From the NCBI GenBank assembly GCA_004376375.1, contig SOJX01000121.1:1-64000 (forward strand): a stretch of DNA of 64,000 bases, given 5' to 3'. A program made the position numbers and the translations under genes. The stretch is from Planctomycetota bacterium. Its GTDB lineage: Bacteria; Planctomycetota; E44-bin39. The notes beneath the pieces were generated by a model that was not told the DNA's origin, made no database searches, and saw only the letters and a list, made by a program, of their open reading frames with translations. Positions 9,699-19,300 of this stretch are shown in pieces (within the stretch, counting starts at the first letter, position 1; each line of letters opens with the position of its first letter).

Positions 9699-9740
9699 AT
9701 GAAAAGCCCGGTATTTTTGCTGTTATTTCCTTATTGCTAA
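9699..9740 (+). other. 13-codon reading frame with strong ribosome binding site
   Basis: ATG to TAA encodes MKSPVFLLLFPYC, preceded by GAGGAGGAT at ideal spacing. Its first bases match the start of the array's lipoprotein genes, and its last bases match the spacer before the gene at 11093, so it is most likely the scar of a deleted array member. A translated leader peptide is possible. Confidence 0.35.
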
Positions 9741-9774
9741 AGACAGGAAGCATACTGACCGCAAGGGAGAACCC

Positions 9775-11034
<1,260 letters not shown>

Positions 11035-11092
11035 TACTGTTATTTCCCTGCAGCTGAAGATAGAAACCATCCCGGATACGAGGAGGAAACCC

Positions 11093-12019
11093 ATGAAAAG
11101 AATTGTTCTACTGATTGTGATCCTTGCAGGACTTCTATATATCGGCGCATGCGGCAGTAGCGATTCCAAAGATTCCTATGTTGTCGGCACAGCTACCGGT
11201 TCGGGAACCGGTACGGGGACGGGAACCGGCACAGGTCCGGGTACCGGCACAGGTCCGGGTACCGGCACAGGTCCGGGAACCGGCACGGGTTCGGGCACTG
11301 GAGACGGCAGCTTCACAAACCCGGTTACTGTGCAGGGCGTGAACGTAGGGCACGGCAGCATCGAAATAGAGGCAAGCTATAACGGCGTAACAGGCAACGG
11401 ATTGATAGATACGGGTGCGGGTGACCAGAGCGCAGTGTCGTCGAGTTTCGCAAGTCAGGCTGGGATTTCCGGCTCATGCGACTTTGAAGTTACTGATATG
11501 AACACCGGGCAAGTGTACTCGCAAAGCAGTATTCCCGTTAGTGCACAGGGCGGGGGGCATGACGTGTTAATGGGACGGGATTTCTATCCGAACGTGATGT
11601 CGATTAATTACAACGATTACACGGTTACCTTTGCAGATGCATATTCACCGCCGGCCGGCTCCAACCCGGCGCCATTTCAAATCAACTATGGGTGGCCTAT
11701 TGTTGAAGGCACTGTCAGCGGTCAACAGGGAACGTTCGTTGTCGACACGGGTGGGCAGATTACCATTTTCTGCTCCGGATTCAGATCCAAGGTCAACAAC
11801 GTCAGCGGTTCCCCCGGCGGTGAGCGTCGGGTTGACGAGCTTGTCTTGAATGGCGTCACTTACACGAATGTTCTGCATTACGATTCCAGCGCCACTCCGG
11901 CCGACACTTTGAAATCTTTCTACGGACTTGACGGGCTTATCGGCACAAAGGGTTTCCTGGCCGATTTCCATCGTGTTACCTTCGATTACCAGAGCAGGAT
12001 AATGACGCTTGAACAATAG
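11093..12019 (+). CDS. Two-lobed aspartic protease lipoprotein with Gly-Thr stalk
   Basis: 308 residues from the ATG behind GAGGAGG. Lipobox LLYIGAC (Cys20) is followed by a (Gly-Thr/Pro)n stalk to about residue 68. The domain is an internal duplication: lobe 1 has LIDTGAGD (Asp106) and HDVLMGRDFY, lobe 2 has VVDTGGQ (Asp218) and GLIGTKGFL. Each lobe ends in a strand like YTVTFAD or IMTLEQ. DTG plus a LMGRD-type second motif is the hallmark of clan AA aspartic proteases. Two DTG motifs in one chain imply a pepsin-like bilobed active site rather than a retropepsin homodimer. It has the same signal and stalk as the neighbouring metalloproteases, so it is probably displayed together with them. 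Confidence 0.8.
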   Translation: MKRIVLLIVILAGLLYIGACGSSDSKDSYVVGTATGSGTGTGTGTGTGPGTGTGPGTGTGPGTGTGSGTGDGSFTNPVTVQGVNVGHGSIEIEASYNGVTGNGLIDTGAGDQSAVSSSFASQAGISGSCDFEVTDMNTGQVYSQSSIPVSAQGGGHDVLMGRDFYPNVMSINYNDYTVTFADAYSPPAGSNPAPFQINYGWPIVEGTVSGQQGTFVVDTGGQITIFCSGFRSKVNNVSGSPGGERRVDELVLNGVTYTNVLHYDSSATPADTLKSFYGLDGLIGTKGFLADFHRVTFDYQSRIMTLEQ

Positions 12020-12036
12020 CAAAGGAGGTTGGGGAG

Positions 12037-12768
12037 ATGAGCACAACAAAAGCATTTCACAGGCTACTGATCGTGATTGTTGTTTTATCGTTGACGCTGG
12101 TATTTGCCGGATGCTCCAAGAAGCACAAATCCTCCCGAGGCGCGGCTTCTACCGGCGGCGGGACCGGGAGCGGAACCGGAACCGGAACCGGGACCGGCAG
12201 CGGTACAGGGCCCAATGGTACAGGAGACCCCGGAGGCGCCAAGTCGCTCGACCTGACCTGGGCGGTACAGGAAACCGCATCACAAGCCGATCTGGAATAC
12301 ATGGCTGACAAGATAAAATTCTACAACGAGGGCCTCTGGGAAGGCACTGAAGGCCAGGCATACCTCAAAGATCAGACTCTGGTGAACGGCTCCTCGGATG
12401 GCAATGTAATCGTGCGCGTTATTAAGGGACCAATAAGTAACCCGCCCGCAGCCTGCAAAACGAGCGGCGGCGGCTTCCAAATAACCCTGTGTTCGGGACA
12501 ACTTCCCAGGCAGGGCTTCCTCCATGAGCTCGGGCACGGCTGGGTCGGGCCTTTCTACAGTGAGGAATACAACTGTTTGAACGCTAGCGAAGGCGTGTGT
12601 GTCATGGCGATGATGGTCGGATTATCGGGCGAAGGCTACAGCAAGTGGTGCGACCCCACGACCTGTGTCGAAAGCCAGCAGTGCTGGAACCTGATGCAGA
12701 GCACGCACGGCTGGGCGCACCCCGGGCCGGGCGGCGCAGCGCCGGCATGCAATGTGACGATTCAATAA
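12037..12768 (+). CDS. CLCA-like zincin lipoprotein with Gly-Thr stalk (array member 2)
   Basis: 243 residues; AAAGGAGG Shine-Dalgarno; lipobox LVFAGC (Cys26); basic spacer KKHKSSR; stalk about 40-62. The catalytic domain has GLWEGTEGQAYLKD, then HELGHGWVG (His163, His167), EEYNC, a CVM Met-turn-like motif, WCDPTTC and QQCW. Only 17 bp separate it from the aspartic protease gene, so the two are probably cotranscribed. Extracellular, membrane-tethered zinc protease is the best reading; substrate unknown. Confidence 0.75.
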   Translation: MSTTKAFHRLLIVIVVLSLTLVFAGCSKKHKSSRGAASTGGGTGSGTGTGTGTGSGTGPNGTGDPGGAKSLDLTWAVQETASQADLEYMADKIKFYNEGLWEGTEGQAYLKDQTLVNGSSDGNVIVRVIKGPISNPPAACKTSGGGFQITLCSGQLPRQGFLHELGHGWVGPFYSEEYNCLNASEGVCVMAMMVGLSGEGYSKWCDPTTCVESQQCWNLMQSTHGWAHPGPGGAAPACNVTIQ

Positions 12769-12801
12769 TACGGTCACCTTGACAACGGGAAGGGAGCCAG
12801 A

Positions 12802-13518
12802 ATGAAGACGGCTGATAGAGGGGTAATCAGAAAGCTCATAGTAATCTTCATATGCATTTTGGCCTTGAGTTTAATTGAGGTGGGTTGCAGCAGTGGAAAA
12901 AGCAGCAGTCGGGACAAAGCTCCCGCCTACACCGGAAGCGGCACCGGAAATGGAACGGGAACCGGTACCGGAAGCGGAACCGGAACCGGGACATCCACCT
13001 CCAGCGGCTACGGCTTTGACATAGAATGCGCGTTCAGGCCGGAGTTGGACGCACAAACTTCCCACAAAGAGCATTTTGCCGGGAAGGTAAGAAAAGGCTC
13101 AGCCATGATCTGGGATGGCACGAAGAGCCAGATGTATATTGCCACCGCGGTTATCAGGAGCGGTACCACCTCGGATATCATAATCGAGACTCTCGACACA
13201 TATCTGATAACCATGCCGGGCGGCACTACGGTTTACGGCTACGTGGACGGCTCAGGGATGCATGTCGGAGGTGATTGCGACCCCTATACTTTCCAGCACG
13301 AATTCGGGCACCATAGAATGGGGCTTCCAGACCATTCTTCATCAGACGAAACTTATTGCATTATGAATGCAAACGGTAGCGCAACGTATATGGTCCAGTG
13401 CAATTACTGCGAGGGTGGACAGTACGATTGCTGGGGGCGCGTTGTCAGCAGGTTCGGGATTTCAGACTCAGGCGGCGCTGGCGGCAACGTTCCCGCGACG
13501 GAGATAATCATCGAGTAA
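12802..13518 (+). CDS. Metzincin-like lipoprotein with Gly-Thr stalk (array member 3)
   Basis: 238 residues. Lipobox LIEVGC (Cys29), stalk about 44-68. The zinc helix reads HEFGHHRMGLPD (His166, His170, Asp177), which matches the extended HExxHxxGxxH/D of metzincins, with a third Asp ligand. YCIMN supplies the Met-turn, and CNYC and DCW close the domain. The upstream MIWDGTKSQMYI strand aligns with the equivalent strand of its siblings. This member is the most metzincin-like and is therefore useful for judging the fold of the others. Spacing from the previous gene is 33 bp. Confidence 0.75.
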   Translation: MKTADRGVIRKLIVIFICILALSLIEVGCSSGKSSSRDKAPAYTGSGTGNGTGTGTGSGTGTGTSTSSGYGFDIECAFRPELDAQTSHKEHFAGKVRKGSAMIWDGTKSQMYIATAVIRSGTTSDIIIETLDTYLITMPGGTTVYGYVDGSGMHVGGDCDPYTFQHEFGHHRMGLPDHSSSDETYCIMNANGSATYMVQCNYCEGGQYDCWGRVVSRFGISDSGGAGGNVPATEIIIE

Positions 13519-13542
13519 ACTATATACGAGGAGTAGCAGGAT

Positions 13543-13800
13543 ATGCAAAACATGGCAAAAACTCACTTTTCTATTTCGTTTACCGATGACGGCAGGCTCA
13601 ATATCGGCATTGCCGGCGACCTTACCGGCTCGAGGGCCAGGAAGATTCTTGATATTGTAGAGACGGCCGTTGAATCGGACAGGTGGAAAGTCCGGGCCGA
13701 ACTGGACGACCTGATATCGCTCGATTCTCTCGGCAGCAGGGTTATCGAGTGGATAAGGGAAAAAGGCGGTGAAGTGAATCAGGCGGTTATTTCACCATAA
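13543..13800 (+). CDS. Small STAS-domain protein
   Basis: 85 residues, cytoplasmic. The sequence ISFTDDGRLNIGIAGDLTG...LDDLISLDSLGSRVIEWIREKGGEV fits the beta-alpha pattern of STAS domains of the SpoIIAA/anti-anti-sigma type. The serine in the ISLDSLG loop is where SpoIIAA is phosphorylated. It lies inside the lipoprotein array, 24 bp after member 3 and 45 bp before member 4, so it is probably cotranscribed. Known STAS proteins of this size act by partner switching with an anti-sigma kinase, but no kinase or sigma factor is in the window. A second in-frame ATG three codons downstream is possible. Confidence 0.65.
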   Translation: MQNMAKTHFSISFTDDGRLNIGIAGDLTGSRARKILDIVETAVESDRWKVRAELDDLISLDSLGSRVIEWIREKGGEVNQAVISP

Positions 13801-13845
13801 GGGAAAGACAACAACGCTGGAACAATTGAAAAGGAGACCGGGAGG

Positions 13846-14604
13846 ATGGGTGCCATCCAGACATTTAATCGACTGTTCGCTACAATAATAGTTCTGCTGG
13901 CTGTTGTCTCCCTGGTCAGTTGCGGAAATAAAGGCGGCAGCAAGCGCAGCAGCGGCATTACAGGAACCGGTACTGGTTCCGGTACGGGAAGTGGCACAGG
14001 AAGCGGTACGGGCACGGGCGTTAATCCCGGCGACGCGGTAGGCGTGGATATAACAGTTGGCAGCAGGAAGGATATGAGCGAATCTTATCGGGAAAAACTG
14101 GGGCAACGGTTCCAGAATGAATTTAACCCCGCACTGTGGCGCGCCACCGAGGGGCAGATGTATGTAAAGAGCGTAAAAATATATAATAAAAACCATGACA
14201 CGGTCAATATTATCATAGACCCCCTTGAAGGAAAATTCCTTGAGACATTGTTATCCGGTAACCCGGCGCCTTCGGGATGGATGGCCTCTGCCTTGCCCGA
14301 AAAGATAGCGTTCCCCGGCGGGTTGGATAAGGTAACTTTCCTCCATGAGTGGGCCCATGCTTTTATGGGCCGCTATACGTATGGCGGTGGGGCGTGCGAA
14401 GAATACGGCTGTTTAAACGGCGAGGTCTGTGTCATGGGGGCCGCGGAAACGGGACGCACTCAGACACTTTATTGCGACGATAGCAATTGCACCAAGTCGA
14501 ACCCCTGTTGGGAAAAATGGTTTCTAATAGAATTTCCTGACTGGACGCATACGGGAACAGATCCCGGCAATGCCCCCGGCAGCAATATAACTATTGAGAA
14601 CTGA
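13846..14604 (+). CDS. CLCA-like zincin lipoprotein with Gly-Thr stalk (array member 4)
   Basis: 252 residues. Lipobox SLVSC (Cys26), stalk about 42-62. ALWRATEGQMYVKSVKI is followed by HEWAHAFMG (His167, His171), CEEYGC, CVMG, LYCDDSNC and NPCW, ending DWTHTGTDPGNAPGSNITIEN. The HEWAH core is the same pentapeptide I recall from the CLCA zinc site, where it reads HEWAHLRWGVFDEY. The C-terminal WTHTGTDPGN tail is shared with members 5 and 6, which marks these three as one subfamily made by tandem duplication. Confidence 0.78.
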   Translation: MGAIQTFNRLFATIIVLLAVVSLVSCGNKGGSKRSSGITGTGTGSGTGSGTGSGTGTGVNPGDAVGVDITVGSRKDMSESYREKLGQRFQNEFNPALWRATEGQMYVKSVKIYNKNHDTVNIIIDPLEGKFLETLLSGNPAPSGWMASALPEKIAFPGGLDKVTFLHEWAHAFMGRYTYGGGACEEYGCLNGEVCVMGAAETGRTQTLYCDDSNCTKSNPCWEKWFLIEFPDWTHTGTDPGNAPGSNITIEN

Positions 14605-14747
14605 TTATCATGAAATTGACTGGCATTTCACTGCTTGCTGCAGAAATGTGTGAAAAGAATCATGGATGTCGCTGATTTGCCCCGCGTTACGTTCGACTCA
14701 TGCAGGAAGGCTGCAAAGTCAGAACAGTCTAAAAGGAGTTTAATAAG
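14605..14747. repeat. Duplicated spacer, copy 1
   Basis: About 140 bp, nearly identical to 15462-15604. Each copy precedes an almost identical lipoprotein gene, so spacer plus gene form the duplicated unit of about 850 bp. It ends in AAAAGGAG upstream of the next ATG. No convincing gene inside. Confidence 0.8.
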
Positions 14748-15461
14748 ATGGGCACCACAAAATTATCTTGTAGACTGCTTGCTGCAATAATAATTGTCCT
14801 GGTTGCTGTCTCCCTGGTCAGTTGCGGAAATAAAGGCAGCAGCAAGCGCAGCGGCGGTATTGCAGGAACCGGTACTGGTTCCGGCACAGGAAGCGGTACG
14901 GGACCCAATGGCACAGGAAGCGGTACGGGAACGGGAACCGGTACATCTGCGGGTAAAGTATGGGACATCAACGTGCTCATCAAGGCCAAGCAGAATGCGT
15001 CTGGGATGGAGGCCTTTGCAGAGCACATGAGATCCTGCCACGTCGGCCTGTATAAATCCACCGAAGGCCAGGGGATGCTCGGCGACATGATTCTCCGCTC
15101 CGGCGTAAGTCATACTGATGAAGAAGTTGTTTTCGAACCATTAGGCTGGGGTGTGGGAATGTCTCACAAGACTTCCGGCTTAATCTATCTCGATTCCCAA
15201 AGGCCGTCAGAACACGTCTTCCTGCACGAGTGGGGCCACTCCTTCTTGGGAGTACATGGAGAAGAATACGAATGCAGTGGCTGCAACATGGCCAGGTTTG
15301 TGCCAGACAGGCTGAACAGGGAATACTGCGACTCGAGCAACTGCATCACAGGCGGCATGGAGTGCTGGGACATGAGAATACTGCCAATGTTTGCAGGCTG
15401 GACCCATACGGGAACAGATCCGGGCAATCCCCCTGCCTGCAATATAACTATTGAGAACTGA
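14748..15461 (+). CDS. CLCA-like zincin lipoprotein with Gly-Thr stalk (array member 5)
   Basis: 237 residues. Lipobox SLVSC (Cys26), stalk about 43-66 interrupted by PNG. GLYKSTEGQGMLGDMILRSG precedes the zinc helix HEWGHSFLGVHGEEY (His160, His164), then SGCNMARF (Met-turn), YCDSSNC and ECW. This has the spacing closest to the CLCA motif, HEWxH-x(3)-G-V-x-x-E-Y with one extra residue. It shares most of its sequence with member 6. Predicted envelope-tethered zinc protease. Confidence 0.78.
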   Translation: MGTTKLSCRLLAAIIIVLVAVSLVSCGNKGSSKRSGGIAGTGTGSGTGSGTGPNGTGSGTGTGTGTSAGKVWDINVLIKAKQNASGMEAFAEHMRSCHVGLYKSTEGQGMLGDMILRSGVSHTDEEVVFEPLGWGVGMSHKTSGLIYLDSQRPSEHVFLHEWGHSFLGVHGEEYECSGCNMARFVPDRLNREYCDSSNCITGGMECWDMRILPMFAGWTHTGTDPGNPPACNITIEN

Positions 15462-15604
15462 TTATCCTGAAATTGACTGGCATTTCACCGCTTGCCAAAG
15501 AAATGTGTGAAAAGAGTCATGGACGTCGCTGATTTGCCCCGCGTTACGTTCGACTCATGCAGTAAGGCTGCAAAGTCAGAACAGTCTAAAAGGAGCATAA
15601 TAAG
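15462..15604. repeat. Duplicated spacer, copy 2
   Basis: Second copy of the ~140-bp spacer at 14605-14747, with scattered substitutions. It supports a recent tandem duplication of the unit it shares with the following gene. Confidence 0.8.
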
Positions 15605-16300
15605 ATGGGCACCACAAAACTATCTTGTAGACTGCTCGCTCCAGTAATAATTCTGACAGCTATCTTACTGGTCAGTTGTGGTAGTAAAGGTGGTAGCAGC
15701 CGTAGCGGCGGTATTGTTCCAAACGGCACAGGAAGCGGTACGGGACCCAATGGCACAGGAACTGGAACGGGGACAGGAACCGGTACAGCTGCGGACAAAA
15801 TATGGGACTTCAATGTACTTATCAAGGCCAAGCAGGATACGGCGGGAATGGAGGCGTTTGCAGAGCACATGAGATCCCGTCATGTCGGCCTGTATAAATC
15901 CACCGAAGGCCAGGGGATGCTCGGCGACATGATTCTCCGCTCCGGCGTAAGTCATACTGATGAAAGAGTTATTTTCGAACCATTGGGATGGGGTTTGGGA
16001 ATGACTTACACGAGTTCCGGCTTAATCTGTCTCGATTCCGAAAGGCCGGAAGAACACACTTTCCTGCACGAGTGGGGCCACTCCGCCTTGGGAATACATG
16101 GAGAAGAATACGAATGCAGTGGCTGCAACATGGCCAAGTTTGTGCCAGACAGGCTGAACAGGAAATACTGCGACTCGAGCAATTGCACAAGCGGCAAGGA
16201 GTGCTGGGACAGGGAAATACTGCCAAGGTTTGCAGGCTGGACCCATACGGGAACAGATCCCGGCAATCCCCCAGCCTGCAATATAACAATTGAGAACTGA
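15605..16300 (+). CDS. CLCA-like zincin lipoprotein with Gly-Thr stalk (array member 6)
   Basis: 231 residues, last gene of the array. Lipobox LLVSC (Cys25), stalk about 39-60. The catalytic part is close to member 5: STEGQGMLGDMILRSG, HEWGHSALGIHGEEY (His155, His159), SGCNMAKF, YCDSSNC, ECW and the WTHTGTDPGN tail. The stop codon lies 22 bp from the stop of the convergent alpha-2-macroglobulin gene, with no strong hairpin between them. Confidence 0.78.
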   Translation: MGTTKLSCRLLAPVIILTAILLVSCGSKGGSSRSGGIVPNGTGSGTGPNGTGTGTGTGTGTAADKIWDFNVLIKAKQDTAGMEAFAEHMRSRHVGLYKSTEGQGMLGDMILRSGVSHTDERVIFEPLGWGLGMTYTSSGLICLDSERPEEHTFLHEWGHSALGIHGEEYECSGCNMAKFVPDRLNRKYCDSSNCTSGKECWDREILPRFAGWTHTGTDPGNPPACNITIEN

Positions 16301-16322
16301 TTATTCTTAAAGGAACTGACCG

Positions 16323-19300
16323 TTACCAGTCGATCGCAAACGATTTCCCGTGTTGCCCGATTGCGGGCGCGTCTCTCGGAACGTCCGAGGGGCACAGAAC
16401 CACGCCCCGCGAATCCGTGTAAAGATCAAGAGTATTGCCCTGTTTCTTGAATACTTTGACGAGGCAGCCCTTTATTCCCTTGCCGGTCGCCTGGTCGGTT
16501 ACGATAAATCTCAGGCGTAATCCCTCCGTGCAGCGCTGGATGCGGATTCTCGTCGCGCAGACCGCGACCGCGACCGTTCTGTCGCCTCCGCGGACAATCG
16601 CAAGGGATGCGCCTTCCTCCATTTTCGGCAGCGCGACTTTCGTTGTGCGGCTCGACAGGTCCTTGCTTGACGGAACGTTGACGTTTATGACGGTGTTTTC
16701 CTTCAGGCCGACAAGGTTGAGACCGACAAGGTCGACGCGGCTGCCGCGGAAACAGTAAATCAGTACCGGGTCAAGCGGGTAAACCGATACCGAGAACTGC
16801 TCGATATTGCGTGACGTTACTTCGATCTCCGGCGTTTCGCCCGGCATGCACTCCACCTTTGCGGGCGCGGAGAGCTCCTGGTAAGTAAGATGCTGCACCA
16901 TCGAGCGGGCGTCCTCGAAACGGTCCGCCACCTTTCGATACAGCTCGAGTGCGCGCGGATAGTCGCCCTTCCTGTGCGCAGCCTGCGCCAGAAGATGGGT
17001 GGCGTTGAAGCGGTATTCCGTGGGCTCCATCCTGTCCACCGTCTTTTCACCCGAGTCGTCCCAGGCTTCAGCGGGGAATTTCCCGGTGGCAAGCCTCCGG
17101 GCGATTGTCGTGGATTCGTCGAACCTGTCGAGCGAGAACAGGGCGTAAGCCTTGAAGTACAATGCCTGCGGCTCGTCGTACCCGCCTCTGGCGGCCTCGG
17201 CATACAGGTTTGCGGTTTCCATGGCGCGTTCGAAATCGCCGGCTCTCAGGCGCGTTTCCACGGCCTTTGAGATGAGCGTGAAGTTCCCGCTCTTTTCAGC
17301 TTCTTTGACCGCGAGGGATTCGAGGAGTTCAACGGCGCAGCGCACCTTTGATACAAGGCCCGAATTGCCGACGGACCGCAGCACTTCCTCGCCGAGTATT
17401 TCCGTTTCAACAAAAAGCTTCGGGTACAGGTCGAGTTTAAACGGATAATCCATGGCCATGCTCAGGAGGGCGCCCGGCCTGAACAGCTCGGCTTCGGGCA
17501 TGTTTTCCCAGAATTCGATCGCCCCGCAATAGGCCTCGTCTATTATGCGAAGGTCGAGCTCGGCGGAATCGCGGAATTCCCCGCTGTCGAAAAACAGGTC
17601 TGCAAGCGCCTTCTCTTCCGCGGGCGAGATTCTGCCGAGCCCTGTTTCGCCCACGATCTGCCTGTACAGGCTCAGCGTGCTGTCCTTGTGGCCGAGGTGC
17701 AGGTGCGAAAGTGCCAGTGCCGTTGCCGCTTTTGAGAACATCTCCGAGCGGAGCCTGTACTCTGACAGCAGCGGCTCGAGCAGCCGGACGGCGTCACTGA
17801 ACTTCTTCGATTCGTATGCCGCGAGACCTTCCTTATACAGCTCGTCGGGAGGCACTCCGGTTTTATGCTTCACTTCGTGGGTTCCGATAATACTGAAAGC
17901 GCCCGGTTTGCCCGCGGAATATACTTCGGGTTCGTACATGGCGTATGCCATTGTCGGCGGTATAGTATAGTTGCCGGGATATGCGGCGTAGCAATCGTAT
18001 GTAATTGACAGCTCGCTCCAGTTCGAATCCGTTATGAAAAACACTATCCTGTCTTCCCTGACCTCGAACCGGAAGTTCTGCCTGTCGGTGCATGAAGATT
18101 TAATCGAGTTCTCGTTCAGCACCAGCCCCGGCACGAGCGGTTCTTCAATAATCACGTGCGAGGTATCGTACGGGTTGTCCAGCCGGATCTGCCGGCGCAC
18201 GTTTCTGCCGGCTATAAACGTGTTCGGCAGTTTAGCAGGAAGGGAATCCGACCGCACGACGGAATACCCGGGCGGGTTCACGCCGATGGATTTTCTGGCT
18301 CCATCCGCCGAGACTTCAAAAGTCTCGCATTTGAGTTTGAACATGTCCGCCAGTTCGCCGGCCTTTTCCGCTTCAACGGTTGCCGTGATGGTGACGGTGT
18401 ACGGCGCTTCACCCGCGCCCGGGGATGAGAAGGAGATGAGGTTTTCGCCGTCGCGCAGCATTTCAGGCGGAACCGGGAGGGTTATTCCTCTGCCTTCGGC
18501 GTCCGCTTTGCGGAAGTCGGCCTCGCCGACGGTGTTCCCGTTCACGGAAACGGTTACGTTTTGCGAAGGTTTCGTGAAGCGCGCGGCCTTATAGTAACGC
18601 CCGAGTGCAAGAATGGCCAGGGCCGTGTCTTTCGTCGAGGGCCAGGTGCGGGAAGTCCGCCGGGACAGCAGTCCACGCGCGGTCTTTCGCGTGGTTTCGC
18701 TGTCGCCCTCGGCCTCGGTAAGCGCCAGCAGGGCGAGCGCGGTGGTGGCCGTCTCTGAGTTGAACCACCTGCTTTGGCCGCTATCGTAAGTCCTGCATCC
18801 TTCACTTTCGTTGTAGCCCGAGGTTCTGATTTTCTGGAGAAACGGCTCGGCCTTCGTTTTGTTGCCGGTCTCGAGGTGCACAAGCGCCATCAGTGCGTGG
18901 GCGGCGGGGCCGCAGGACTCGAGCTCGAAAAAGGCGGAAGCTTCCAGCTTCGTTGAGCCGATACCGGACCCGTAGAGCAGCATGGCCAGCCCGTCGAGCG
19001 GAAACAATTTGTCTTTAATCCCGCCATGCGATATTATATTTCTTGCGGCGTATTTCCCGCTGTTCAAAACTTCTTGCGGAACATGGAAGCCGGCTTCCCT
19101 GGCCAGTCTCAGGCCGAGCATGGCGTATCCCGTAATAAACGGGTCGCCGCGCTGATCGCGCCACCATCCCCACGTGCCGTCCCGGTTCTGGAGATCGCAC
19201 AGCCTGGTAATTCCCCGTTTCGCCGCTTCGCGGTAGGCGGGTTTGCCTGCTTCGCCGCTGAAGCCGTGGACTTTGCCCCAGGCGACCCAGGGCAGGAACC

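Noticed and set aside
9699..9740. 13-residue peptide as a quorum signal for the HTH-TPR pair.
   Set aside because: Its ends match flanking array sequences, so a deletion scar is simpler. No maturation or export pattern is seen.
14650..14790. Short frame starting GTG in the duplicated spacer (DVADLPRVTFDS...).
   Set aside because: No ribosome binding site, overlaps the next gene, and the substitutions between copies do not favour synonymous sites clearly.
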